DNA from: Paraburkholderia haematera
Lineage (GTDB): Bacteria > Pseudomonadota > Gammaproteobacteria > Burkholderiales > Burkholderiaceae
Length of the DNA stretch: 64,000 nt
Reading direction: 5' to 3'
Assembly: GCF_905220975.1 (NCBI RefSeq)
Contig: NZ_CAJNBK010000014.1
Span: 89,982 to 153,981 of the forward strand
Below the pieces are notes generated by a model, which did no database searches, had not been told where the DNA came from, and worked only from the letters and a program-made list of their open reading frames with translations. The translations under genes were made by a program, and so were the position numbers. Below, one piece after another: positions 8,572 to 16,978 of the stretch (positions within the stretch are counted from its first letter, which is position 1; the number at the start of each line of letters is the position of its first letter).

Positions 8572-8609
8572 GAAAAATGCAGGGCGGATTCGCTTTGAAA
8601 ACCCGCCCT
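8572..8609 (-). terminator. Intrinsic terminator of the mscS-family gene
   Basis: On the minus strand a 7-bp GC-rich stem (AGGGCGG / CCGCCCT) begins 22 bp after the channel gene's stop and is followed by a T-rich tail (GCATTTTTC). Confidence 0.65.
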
Positions 8610-8630
8610 CCGTACAGCAGCTTTAGCGCG

Positions 8631-9530
8631 TTATTGCACCGAAGCCTTAGGTGCGGCAGTCACGCGAGTCGCGGCAGACTCGTCGGCGTCGTTGCTTTGC
8701 ACGATATGCAGTTCACGTGTGCGAACCGGCAAGCTGCATTGGGCGTTGTTGAGCGTTTGACGGACTTGGCGAGCGAGGTCCCAGCGCATGTCCCAGAACG
8801 CGTCGATGTTCGCCCACACGCGAATGTTCAGCACCACGGTGCTGTCGTCGAAACGGGCCACCATCACCTGCGGCGCGGGTTTCTGCAGCGCGCGCGGGTC
8901 GGCAACGGCGAGATTGCGCAGGGCGGCTAGCGCCTGGTCGACGTCGTCACGCACCGAGATTTCCACTTCCAGATCGAGGCGGCGGGTCGGGTTGCGGTTG
9001 TAATTGCGGATCGAATTGCTCCACAGCGCGCTGTTCGGCACGTATTCGCAAATGCCGTCAGCTTTCGTGAGGCGTGTCGTGAACAGACTGATTTCTTCGA
9101 CCGTGCCTGCGACGGTGCCTGTGCCGGCTTCAATCGAATCGCCCACCTTGAACGGCCGCAGCAGCAACAGCATGATGCCGGCCGCGATGTTTTGCATCGT
9201 GCCCTGCAGCGCGAGACCGATAGCGAGGCCGGCGGCGCCGAGCACGGCGACGATGCTCGCCGTCTGAATGCCCAGTTGCGACAGTGCGCCGATGATCGAG
9301 ACGACGCGAATGCTCCACAGGCAGGTGTCGCAAATGACTGGACGCAGCGTGGCGTCCATGCGCGACTGGCGCGCGAGCAGCCGGTTGAGCGAGCGTGCGA
9401 CGCGGCGGGCGACCCACCAGCCCACCACCAGTATCAATGCGGCCGCGCACAGGTGCATCGAGATCGTGGAGAGTGCGTCCCAGAGGAAGGTCCACCGGTC
9501 AGGGTGAATCTCAGCGAGTAAATTCTGCAT
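8631..9530 (-). CDS. Small-conductance mechanosensitive channel (MscS family)
   Basis: A 299-residue MscS-type inner-membrane channel that relieves turgor under hypo-osmotic shock. Three N-terminal hydrophobic helices are visible: LSTISMHLCAAALILVVGWWV, VVSIIGALSQLGIQTASIVAVLGAAGLAIGLALQ (including the Ala/Gly-packed TM3 pore helix) and the amphipathic continuation MQNIAAGIMLLLLRPFKVGD. The beta domain follows, with VGDSIEAGTGTVAGTVEEISLFTTRL and VPNSALWSNSIRNYNRNPTRRLDLEVEISV. Length is close to E. coli MscS (286). It stands alone, with a terminator after it. Confidence 0.93.
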   Translation of the reverse strand: MQNLLAEIHPDRWTFLWDALSTISMHLCAAALILVVGWWVARRVARSLNRLLARQSRMDATLRPVICDTCLWSIRVVSIIGALSQLGIQTASIVAVLGAAGLAIGLALQGTMQNIAAGIMLLLLRPFKVGDSIEAGTGTVAGTVEEISLFTTRLTKADGICEYVPNSALWSNSIRNYNRNPTRRLDLEVEISVRDDVDQALAALRNLAVADPRALQKPAPQVMVARFDDSTVVLNIRVWANIDAFWDMRWDLARQVRQTLNNAQCSLPVRTRELHIVQSNDADESAATRVTAAPKASVQ

Positions 9531-9929
9531 GGCCTTGACGGTCCTGATTTTTTAAGCGACGGCGTATGGTTCGCCGCCTGGTTCACAAGAAGCATGAATA
9601 CCGTGTGTCCGCGCAACACGAGCGACGGGCAGGTATCCGGAGAATGACGCGATTAAAGCGCGCAAAAAAGGGACCGTTTCGCAAATGGAAAGTTCTGCCG
9701 GTACACTCTTTTTAACAAATTGAGTTTCCGGATACGAAAGGGCGGGCGGCGCGCAATGGCGACGTGAGAGGGTGTGTTGACGTGGCGCCGTCATGGATTG
9801 AATGACGGGTGACCATTGAAATGTGGCGTCAGCCTGAGAAATTCTTCCTCTGGCTGACGCAGCGTCAATGCATTATTTGATACGGATGACGAAGTAATGG
9901 GTTGCCCTGTGTTTTCGGGCGACCAACGT
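9531..9929. other. Intergenic region of about 400 bp without a gene
   Basis: No reading frame here has a plausible start, ribosome-binding site or protein-like composition. The only structure seen is an inverted repeat at 9826-9860 (listed separately) and an A/T-richer patch around 9700-9730. Confidence 0.6.
9826..9860 (-). terminator. 9-bp inverted repeat downstream of the sulfonate-binding protein gene
   Basis: The arms GCGTCAGCC / GGCTGACGC are perfect and separated by 17 bp. They lie about 70 bp past the stop of the leftward gene. No clear T-run follows, so a terminator role is uncertain; it could also be a protein-binding site. Confidence 0.4.
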
Positions 9930-10931
9930 CTATTTTCCCGCAAGACTCGCGGCCACCTCGCGGTTTTGCCAGACGTTGTCCTTCACGGTGATCTTTTGCG
10001 GAATCAGATGCGCGCCATAAAACGCATCGGCGACGACCTGCTGCGAGCGGGCGATCTCGTCGGTGACGGCGGTGGTGCCGTACGGATAGCGGCGCACCCA
10101 GGTTTCGACCAGCTTCTGATCGAGACCGACCTTCGGCGCGATCAGCGCGGCGGTTTCCACCGGATGAGCGTTCACCCACAGGCCGGCGGTGCGCAACTGC
10201 CCGAGAATCGCGCCGACCACATCGGGATGCTGCTGGGCGAAGTCGCGCGTGGCCTCATAGAAGTTATAGGGACTGTTGAGTTCCGAATAATCGACCAGCG
10301 TGCGCGCGTTCAACGCCTGTTGCGCGGACGCGTAGTAAGGGTCCCAGATCGCCCATGCATCGACGGTGCCGCTTTCGAAGGCCGCGCGCGCGTCGGCGGG
10401 CGCCAGATAGACCGGGCGAACGTCTTCGTAACGCAGGCCGGCTTTTTTCAGCGCTTCGAGCAGCAGGTAGTTCGCGCTCGAACCCTTTTGCAGCGCGACG
10501 CGCTTGCCCTTCAATTCCGCCACGCTATGCAGCGCCGAATCGCTGCGGACAAGAATCGCTTCGGCGTGACGCCCTGATGGCTCTGCGCCGACGTACACGA
10601 AATGCACGCCGCCGGCTTGCGCGAACACCGGCGGCGGTGCGCCGGTGTAGCCGAAATCGATGCTGTTGGCGTTCAGCGCCTCGAGCAATTGCGGGCCGGC
10701 CGGAAATTCGAACCACTTGATGCTGTAGCCGAGCGGCTTGAGCTTTTCGTCGAGCGAGCCTTGCGCCTTGAGCACCGCGAGCAAGCCCGATTTCTGATAG
10801 CCGATGCGCAGCACGTTGGACGGCTCGGTGCCGTTGCCGCTACTGCTGTTCTGAGCTGTTGCGCTCAATGTGGTGAGCGCCGCCAGCAGCGCGGCGGCGA
10901 CGTGAAGCGAAACACGGGTATGACGGGCCAT
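9930..10931 (-). CDS. Aliphatic sulfonate ABC transporter substrate-binding protein (SsuA-like)
   Basis: About 333 residues, periplasmic. The signal peptide is visible (LHVAAALLAALTTLSATAQ), followed by VLRIGYQKSGLLAVLKAQGSLDEKL, the SsuA/TauA-type N-terminal strand. Other family segments are FPAGPQLLEALNANSIDFGYTGAPPPVFAQAGG and WAIWDPYYA. The start at 10931 was preferred because GGAG lies 9 bp upstream; that GGAG overlaps an earlier ATG at 10946 which has no ribosome-binding site. No ssuB, ssuC or ssuD gene lies beside it, so it is an orphan binding protein that must share a permease/ATPase encoded elsewhere. Confidence 0.88.
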   Translation of the reverse strand: MARHTRVSLHVAAALLAALTTLSATAQNSSSGNGTEPSNVLRIGYQKSGLLAVLKAQGSLDEKLKPLGYSIKWFEFPAGPQLLEALNANSIDFGYTGAPPPVFAQAGGVHFVYVGAEPSGRHAEAILVRSDSALHSVAELKGKRVALQKGSSANYLLLEALKKAGLRYEDVRPVYLAPADARAAFESGTVDAWAIWDPYYASAQQALNARTLVDYSELNSPYNFYEATRDFAQQHPDVVGAILGQLRTAGLWVNAHPVETAALIAPKVGLDQKLVETWVRRYPYGTTAVTDEIARSQQVVADAFYGAHLIPQKITVKDNVWQNREVAASLAGK

Positions 10932-11127
10932 CCGGCGAATCTCCATTGCGTTCGATTGATCGACGATCCTCGCACGGACGTTTCGCCGATCAAACGAAGC
11001 AATGCAGATTTGAATATGACGCGCACGCGAAGTGGCGCATGGAAGCGCCCGTATAAGCGGAGACAGGAACGGCGCGTGTTACAACGCGGGTTGCAACGCG
11101 GATGGCCGCGAGCGCCCGCAGGAATGA

Positions 11128-11979
11128 CTATTTTTTCGGTTTACTCTTCTTGGCGGCTGTGCCTTCGGCCGGATGGCCCAGCTTCTTTTCCATGATCGCC
11201 GCGACGCGGTCGCCGAGATAATCGCCGGAGGCTTCTTCCAGCGCACGGTTCATTTCGCTTTCGACCAATACCATTGCCAGGGGCCGCACACGCCAGATCG
11301 CCTCGACCAGCGCGGGCACGTCGGCGGGCGGCGGCAGCGCGTCGGCGTCGTAGCGGTCCAGTTGGCGGACCACCAGATCGACCAGCGCCTTGGCGACCGC
11401 ATTGAAATGCGGCCTTGCGATGCCCACGGCGTCGAGCAGGTCGGCGAGCGGAATGCCTTCTTTCGCCATGGTCGCGCCAGCGGCCAGCGCCGTGGGGCTG
11501 CCGGACACGAAGGAGAGGCCGTTGCGCTCCAGCAAACCCAGATCGACCGCTTTGCCGAGCGCGCTCGGCGAGGCTTTGTCGCCGAACATGTGCAGCAGCT
11601 CGATCAGCGAGTATTTTTTCGGCCGTTCGCGCGACCAGCGGCCGCCGATCGCGGTCTCAAGGCCGAGGATGGAACGCAGATCGTGGCCTTCGTCCACCGC
11701 CATGATCAGGTCCTGGATGTTCGCGAGCGTGTAGCCGCGCGTGAGCAGATGGTTGATCAGCTTCAGACGCGACACATGCGTGTCGTCATACACGCCGACC
11801 CGGCCGCGCTTTTCCGGCGGTGCGAGCAGGCCGCGGTCCTGATAGGCGCGCACGTTGCGCACGGTGCTGTCAGTGACGCGCGCGAGTTCGTCGACCGTGT
11901 ATTCGTTGGGCGGCGCGTCGCTTGGCCGAACGCTCGAGTCGGCGGGCAAGGGCGGAAAGGGGGGCGGCGTATTGGGCAT
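11128..11979 (-). CDS. MerR family transcriptional regulator
   Basis: A 283-residue one-component regulator. After a Pro-rich N-terminus of about 25 residues comes the MerR winged-helix domain: YTVDELARVTDSTVRNVRAYQDRGLLAPPEKRGRVGVYDDTHVSRLKLINHLLTRGYTLANIQDLI (about residues 27-92). The C-terminal 190 residues form a helical effector domain without the Cys pairs of metal sensors, so the ligand is probably organic. The C-terminus is lysine-rich (AAKKSKPKK). No target gene is divergent from it. Family certain, function unknown. Confidence 0.9.
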   Translation of the reverse strand: MPNTPPPFPPLPADSSVRPSDAPPNEYTVDELARVTDSTVRNVRAYQDRGLLAPPEKRGRVGVYDDTHVSRLKLINHLLTRGYTLANIQDLIMAVDEGHDLRSILGLETAIGGRWSRERPKKYSLIELLHMFGDKASPSALGKAVDLGLLERNGLSFVSGSPTALAAGATMAKEGIPLADLLDAVGIARPHFNAVAKALVDLVVRQLDRYDADALPPPADVPALVEAIWRVRPLAMVLVESEMNRALEEASGDYLGDRVAAIMEKKLGHPAEGTAAKKSKPKK

Positions 11980-12158
11980 GGGGGGATTTTAACGCGGCGG
12001 CCTATGCGTCGGTTAGTGCGTCGGTTCGTGCGTCGGCCAATGCCACGAATGCCACGGCCAGGGTGCCCATCCACGCAGCGGTTTGAGGAGTGAGGCGGCG
12101 GAAAAAGGGAGCCTCGCGACAAGCCGCCATTCCTGAGGCCGGCGTAACGCCAGGCGTT

Positions 12159-12770
12159 TTATCCGCGGCCCTGCGCCACGTCGTCCGGCGCGTTCGAATC
12201 GCCCACGCCCAAGGGACGCTGCATCAGCGTGGTGTCGAGCCAGCGGCCGTGTTTGAACCCGACCGCCTTCAATGTGCCGGTCAATTCGAAACCCAGTTGC
12301 GTATGCAGGGACAGCGAACCGCCGCTGCCGCCGTCCGCAATCACGGCGACCATCTGGCGCCACGGTCCGGTTTCGCAGCGTTCGATCAGCGCTTGCAATA
12401 GCACGCGTCCCAGGCCTCGTCCACGATACGCGTCGCTCACATAGATCGAATCTTCGATCGTGTTGCGATAGGCGGCGCGAGGCCGGTAGGGCGTCGCGTA
12501 GCAATAGCCGGCGACTTCGCCGTCGATCTCGGCCACCATGTACGGCAGCCCATGACTGCGCACCGACGCGAGCCGCGTGCGCAGATCGTCGACGGAAGGC
12601 GGGGTTTCTTCGAACGAAGCAACCCCGGTCAGCACATGGTGCGCGTAGATCGCCTGGATCGCGGGCAGATCGGCTTCGGTGGCGTCGCGGATCAAAGGCG
12701 CCGTGGGCGGCGGGGTGGCGGCCGAGTCGGCTGAATGGGGCGTGGAGGGCGAGGGGCGGGTGGTGCTCAT
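12159..12770 (-). CDS. GNAT N-acetyltransferase (phosphinothricin/MnaT-like)
   Basis: A 203-residue acetyltransferase. The first 25 residues are Ser/Pro/Thr-rich. The GNAT core begins at LIRDATEADLPAIQAIYAHHVLTGVASFEETPPS, which is characteristic of the phosphinothricin/methionine-sulfone acetyltransferase group (Pat/YncA). The acetyl-CoA motif is VSDAYRGRGLGRVLLQALIERC (R-G-x-G-x-G/A type). The IxGYCYATPYRPRAAYRNTIEDSIYV segment also matches that group. In native bacteria these enzymes acetylate amino-acid analogues such as methionine sulfone. AGGAA precedes the start. Confidence 0.88.
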   Translation of the reverse strand: MSTTRPSPSTPHSADSAATPPPTAPLIRDATEADLPAIQAIYAHHVLTGVASFEETPPSVDDLRTRLASVRSHGLPYMVAEIDGEVAGYCYATPYRPRAAYRNTIEDSIYVSDAYRGRGLGRVLLQALIERCETGPWRQMVAVIADGGSGGSLSLHTQLGFELTGTLKAVGFKHGRWLDTTLMQRPLGVGDSNAPDDVAQGRG

Positions 12771-13041
12771 ACGTGTTCCTGTCGTAGCCGGTGAGTCTGC
12801 GGATACGTTTTACTATGCCCGCCGCGCGCCCGAATTTGAAGCGAGTCAAAAATCGTCGCGATCTATTGACGGTATCGGCGTATGCGTAGGTGACTGGCGC
12901 GACCGGGGTATGGCACGTTCCGCGCATGCATAAGTGGCCGGTGCGTCCGAGGTGTCGCGCGTAGTGCCCGGCCATGCGGCTGTGCCGGGCGCTCCGGATT
13001 CCCGTTGCGAAGACGCATGCACGCGGTGTGCTTTCCGGCGC

Positions 13042-13356
13042 TCAGCTATGCGAATACGTATCCGGCTGCGTCACGTGCCCGCGGTGATGCCGGTGATGCT
13101 TTGCCTTGTGCTTTGGCTGGGCCTTGGCCGGAGCATGGCCCGCGGCTTGCGATTGCGGCTGCGGTTGAGGCTGGGCTTGCATCGGTTGCGGCTGTTGCGG
13201 CTGTTGGGCCTGCGCACCCGGCGCGGGTGCCGGATGGGCATTGCCGGACGGCAGCGTGGTCTGGCCTTCGCCGAAGCGAAAGGTTTGCGAGGTCTGGGCG
13301 TACGCGGTGGCGGACAGTGTCAGGGCGGCAACCGCCACGCAAATCGAAAACTTCAT
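13042..13356 (-). CDS. Small secreted Gln/Pro/His-rich protein
   Basis: A 104-residue protein of unknown function. The start at 13356 follows AAGGAG. A signal peptide is clear (MKFSICVAVAALTLSATAYAQ, cleavage after AYA). After a short region (TSQTFRFGEGQTTLPSGNAHPAPAPG) come Gln-Pro repeats (QQPQQPQPMQAQPQPQPQ) and a basic, histidine-rich tail (KHKAKHHRHHRGH). Similar short periplasmic proteins are common and unnamed in Burkholderiaceae. Metal binding by the His tail is possible but unproven. Confidence 0.75.
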   Translation of the reverse strand: MKFSICVAVAALTLSATAYAQTSQTFRFGEGQTTLPSGNAHPAPAPGAQAQQPQQPQPMQAQPQPQPQSQAAGHAPAKAQPKHKAKHHRHHRGHVTQPDTYSHS

Positions 13357-13483
13357 TGATCCATTCTCCTTCTGAACGAGCCGGTGAGGATACCGCAATG
13401 CGGCCTCTGGCTCCTTCGACGCCCTTCATCAAGCGCGGCGGACCGCTTGCGCCGCTGTCATCTGGCGTACGGCGAAGGTGGCT

Positions 13484-14389
13484 TCAAAGATCGAACTGAT
13501 CGAACTCGCTTTGCAGTTCGCGGTTACGTGCCACGCGTTCGTCGATACCGGGCCCGAGCCGTTCGACAATCGCGGAGATCAGCAGGTTGAACAGGCAGGT
13601 GAGCGGCGCCAGCGAATCCCAGAACTGACCGACATCGGTTTTCACCTGCAACAGATCGCCGTCGAATTCGCGTGCCCACGGACAGTAAATATCGGTGACG
13701 AGCGCGAAGGGCAGCCCACGGCGCGTGGCGGCTTCGCAATAGCGGCGCGCGATCATCGAGTAGGCGCGCGTGTCGGTGATGATCAGATACGGTGACTTGA
13801 ACTCGGAGTTCAGCGAATCGACATAGGAGCCCGACATGCCGTCGGAATAGAACACGCGTGGGCGGATGTACTCGAGGTAACTGTAGAACGCGTTGCTGAT
13901 GCCGCGCGTGGACTGAATGCCGAGGATATAGACAGCGTCCGCATTCGAGATGCGTTCGGCCACGCGGGCGAACACCGGCGATTGCGCAAGCTGGTAGACA
14001 TGCTGGATCGCGCCGATTTCAAGTTCGAGCGAGTGGGCGAGAGCCGGGTTGGGAGCGGAGTTGGCGGCGCGAGGCTCGCTTGCCGCGAGGGGGGCTTCGT
14101 CGTGCTGGCCGGAGGTGCGGCGAAATGCGTCGAGCCGGTCGGTAATCAGCCACGGGCGCTCCTGTGCGCCGCGCAGTTCGCGCTTCAGGTCGTCGAGGTT
14201 CTGGTAGCCGATGCTGCGTAAGAACCGGCCCACCGAGATGCCGCTGGTGCCGGCTTGCTGGGCGATCTGGTCGGCGGTTTCGAGGCCGAGCCGCTCGAGA
14301 TTCGCCAGCATGTAACTGGCGACGCGTTTGGAGGTGGGCGTGAGTTCGGCAAAGCGGGCTTCGACGGTTTGTGCAAAAGCGGTCGGCAT
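13484..14389 (-). CDS. MurR/RpiR family transcriptional regulator
   Basis: A 301-residue regulator with the RpiR architecture. The N-terminal HTH spans about residues 5-80 (ARFAELTPTSKRVASYMLANLERLGLETADQIAQQAGTSGISVGRFLRSIGYQNLDDLKREL). The C-terminal SIS (sugar-isomerase) domain follows from about residue 135 (FARVAERISNADAVYILGIQSTRGISNAFYSYLEYIRP...YLIITDTRAYSMIARRYCEAATRRG). SIS domains sense phosphosugars, but the SIS motif here is less canonical than in sugar sensors, so the ligand is unknown. A basic insertion of about 30 residues links the domains. No sugar genes adjoin it. Confidence 0.9.
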   Translation of the reverse strand: MPTAFAQTVEARFAELTPTSKRVASYMLANLERLGLETADQIAQQAGTSGISVGRFLRSIGYQNLDDLKRELRGAQERPWLITDRLDAFRRTSGQHDEAPLAASEPRAANSAPNPALAHSLELEIGAIQHVYQLAQSPVFARVAERISNADAVYILGIQSTRGISNAFYSYLEYIRPRVFYSDGMSGSYVDSLNSEFKSPYLIITDTRAYSMIARRYCEAATRRGLPFALVTDIYCPWAREFDGDLLQVKTDVGQFWDSLAPLTCLFNLLISAIVERLGPGIDERVARNRELQSEFDQFDL

Positions 14390-14498
14390 CGTAGTCGCGG
14401 TGCGGGTAGTGGATCGATCACCGGGATGATGACATATTCAACCGACAGCCGACCGCGCGGTCCCAAAAATCAGGAAGCGCGCGCGGGCGAGGCACCGT

Positions 14499-15386
14499 TC
14501 AGACTGCCGGCCGCGCCGGTGCGGTCCGGGAGAAGCGCCGCGCGCCCGCTACACACGCCACCACCACGACGGTCACCAGGATCATCGCGGGCGGCACCTG
14601 TTCGTGCAGCAGCAAGCCGGCGAGCAGCAGGCCGAAAAACGGCTGCAGCAACTGCAGTTGCCCGACCCCCGCGATGCCGCCGAGCGCCAGTCCGCGATAC
14701 CAGAACACGAAGCCGATCAGCATGCTGAAGAGCGACACGTAAGCGAGCCCCCACAGCGCCGCATGGCTCACGCCTTCAAACGAGGCCGGCCGCGTCCACC
14801 AGGCGAGCGGCAGCATTACCGGCAGCGACAGCACCAGCGCCCACGAAATCACCTGCCAGCCGCCGAGATGGCGCGACAGCCGCGCGCCTTCGGCATAACC
14901 GAGGCCGCAGACGACGATCGCCGCCAGCATCAGCGCATCGCCGATTGGCGACGCGTCGATGCCGTGGCGCAAGGCGAACGCGACCACCGCGCCGCTGCCG
15001 AGCGCCGAGAACAGCCAGAACGCCGGCTGCGGGCGCTCGCCGCCGCGCAGCACGCCGAAGATCGCGGTGGAGAGCGGCAGAAGCCCGACGAACACCACGG
15101 CGTGCGCGGCGTTGACGTGACGCAGCGCGAGGGCGGTCAGGAGCGGAAAGCCGACCACGACGCCGAGCGCGACCACCACCAGCGGAATGAGATCGCGCCT
15201 TGCGGGCCGCGCCTCGCGAAACACCAGCAGGAGCAACAGACCCAGCGTGCCCGCAATGGTCGCGCGGGCGACCGTCAGAAACACCGGATCGAGGCCCTGC
15301 ACGGCGATGCGGGTGGCGGGCAGCGAGCCGCTGAAAATCAACACGCCCACCATGCCGCTCACCCAGCCGTTCGTTGTCTTGTCCAT
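14499..15386 (-). CDS. DMT/EamA family transporter
   Basis: About 295 residues from the start used here (MDKTTNGWVSGMVGVLIFSGSLPATRIAVQGLDP); another ATG lies 18 bp upstream, and neither has a strong SD. About ten hydrophobic helices in two EamA repeats are visible, with VGFPLLTALALRHVNAAHAVVFVGLLPLSTAIFGVLRGGERP and LGGIAGVGQLQLLQPFFGLLLAGLLLHEQVPP as the family's repeat ends. Members export or import small metabolites, often amino acids. The gene is divergent from the MocR regulator, which probably controls it. Confidence 0.88.
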   Translation of the reverse strand: MDKTTNGWVSGMVGVLIFSGSLPATRIAVQGLDPVFLTVARATIAGTLGLLLLLVFREARPARRDLIPLVVVALGVVVGFPLLTALALRHVNAAHAVVFVGLLPLSTAIFGVLRGGERPQPAFWLFSALGSGAVVAFALRHGIDASPIGDALMLAAIVVCGLGYAEGARLSRHLGGWQVISWALVLSLPVMLPLAWWTRPASFEGVSHAALWGLAYVSLFSMLIGFVFWYRGLALGGIAGVGQLQLLQPFFGLLLAGLLLHEQVPPAMILVTVVVVACVAGARRFSRTAPARPAV

Positions 15387-15460
15387 CGAAAAGTCCACGC
15401 GCATCGAAAATAGAATGCATAGCATCCGCTTTCCGGCTGCAAAGGGTAAGCTATGGATCA

Positions 15461-15482
15461 GTACAATTCGTACAAACTGTAC
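15461..15482. promoter_or_regulatory. Putative MocR operator: three GTAC repeats at 9-bp spacing
   Basis: GTAC occurs at 15461, 15470 and 15479, exactly 9 bp apart, and once more at 15496, in the 115-bp divergent region between the DMT transporter and MocR genes. MocR-type regulators (GabR, PdxR, TauR) bind short direct repeats in divergent promoters, so this is the probable binding site for the gene that starts 20 bp downstream. Confidence 0.6.
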
Positions 15483-15501
15483 CGAACATGGAGCAGTACA
15501 G

Positions 15502-16953
15502 ATGGCGGAAAGCGATAGCAAGCGGGCGGCCTCGGGCACACAAACCGGCACACAAACCGGCACGCGGGTCGGCACGGTGATGAACAGCTTGCGCGAGCGC
15601 ATCGCGAGCCGTTCGCTGATGCCGGGCGCGCGCGTGCCGTCGATCCGGGTGATGACGGAGACCCTCGGCGTGTCGAAGTCGACGGTCGTGGAAGCGTACG
15701 ACCGGCTGGTCGCGGAAGGCGTGATCGTAGCGCGGCGCGGTTCCGGCTTCTTCGTGTCGGGTCATGCGCCGCCGCTCGCGCTCGCCGATCTCGGGCCGCG
15801 GCTGGATCGCGAGGTCGATCCGCTGTGGCTCACGCGGCAGTCGCTGGAGGCCGGTGCAAAGGTGTTCAAGCCGGGTTGCGGCTGGATGCCGCCTTCATGG
15901 CTGCCGGAAGACGGCGTGCGCCGCGCGTTGCGTGCCGTGGCGCGCGATCCGCAGTCGCCGCTCGCCGACTATGCGAGCCCGCTCGGTTTGCCCGCGCTGC
16001 GCCAGCAACTCGCCTGGCGGCTCGCGCAGCATGGCGTGGAAGCGCCGCCCGAACAGATCGTGCTGACCGACGGCGGTACGCATGCGCTGGATCTCGTCTG
16101 CCGTTTTCTGCTCGAACCCGGCGACACGGTGCTGATCGACGATCCGTGCTACTTCAACTTTCAGGCGCTGCTGCGCGCGCATCGTGCCCGCATCGTCGGG
16201 GTGCCTTATACGCCGTCCGGGCCCGATCTGGCGGCATTCGAGCGGGCGCTGATCGAGCACCGTCCGCGGCTCTACGTGACCAATTCCGCGATCCACAATC
16301 CGACCGGCGCCACGCTTGCGCCGGCCGTCGCGCATCGGCTGCTCAAGCTGGCGGGCGAGCACAATCTGCTGATCGTCGAGGACGATATCTTCGCCGACTT
16401 CGAGGACGAACCGGCACCGCGTCTCGCGGCGTTCGACGGTCTCGCGCGGGTGGTCTCGATCGGCAGTTTCTCGAAGACCTTGTCCGCGGCCGTGCGCTGC
16501 GGCTACATCGCGGCGCGCAGCGAATGGATCGAGCCGCTGGTCGATCTGAAGCTGGCCACCTCGTTCGGCAACGGCCAGCTTGCGGCGAGCGTCGTGCATC
16601 GTCTGCTGGTGGACGGCACCTACCGCCGGCATCTGGAATCGATGCGCGCGAAGCTCGCGGACGCCATGGGAGAGACGATCAGACGGCTGGGCTACGCGGG
16701 CCTTGAGGTGTGGACGCGGCCGCGCGCCGGCATTTTCGTGTGGGCGCGCTTGCCGGATGCGCTCGACGCCGCCGACATCGCGCGTCACGCATTAGCGGAG
16801 AGCGTGGTGTTCGCGCCGGGCAATGTGTTCAGTGCGTCGCAATCGGCGGCCGGCTTCCTGCGCTTTAACGTGTCGCAGTGCAACCGGCCGAAAGTGTACG
16901 AGGCGCTGCAACGGGCGATGGATGTGTCGGCCACGGCGAAAGAGCACGCCTGA
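15502..16953 (+). CDS. MocR/GabR-type regulator (GntR HTH fused to class I aminotransferase domain)
   Basis: About 483 residues. The start at 15502 lies just after the GTAC operator repeats; upstream in-frame Met codons fall inside the divergent gene. The N-terminal GntR wHTH (VMNSLRERIASRSLMPGARVPSIRVMTETLGVSKSTVVEAYDRLVAEGVIVARRGSGFFV) spans about residues 27-88. It is followed by an aminotransferase fold with IHNPTGATLAP and the PLP-lysine region VSIGSFSKTLSAAVRCGYIAA. The N-terminus carries a TGTQTGTQTGTR repeat from a tandem DNA repeat. It probably senses PLP or an amino compound and regulates the divergent DMT transporter. Confidence 0.92.
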   Translation: MAESDSKRAASGTQTGTQTGTRVGTVMNSLRERIASRSLMPGARVPSIRVMTETLGVSKSTVVEAYDRLVAEGVIVARRGSGFFVSGHAPPLALADLGPRLDREVDPLWLTRQSLEAGAKVFKPGCGWMPPSWLPEDGVRRALRAVARDPQSPLADYASPLGLPALRQQLAWRLAQHGVEAPPEQIVLTDGGTHALDLVCRFLLEPGDTVLIDDPCYFNFQALLRAHRARIVGVPYTPSGPDLAAFERALIEHRPRLYVTNSAIHNPTGATLAPAVAHRLLKLAGEHNLLIVEDDIFADFEDEPAPRLAAFDGLARVVSIGSFSKTLSAAVRCGYIAARSEWIEPLVDLKLATSFGNGQLAASVVHRLLVDGTYRRHLESMRAKLADAMGETIRRLGYAGLEVWTRPRAGIFVWARLPDALDAADIARHALAESVVFAPGNVFSASQSAAGFLRFNVSQCNRPKVYEALQRAMDVSATAKEHA

Positions 16954-16978
16954 GCGCGCGCTCCTCGCCGCGCGAGCT

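Noticed and set aside
8473..8598. About 42-codon plus-strand open frame between the monooxygenase promoter and the mscS terminator
   Set aside because: No ribosome-binding site, no family resemblance, and its 3' end lies within the terminator stem.
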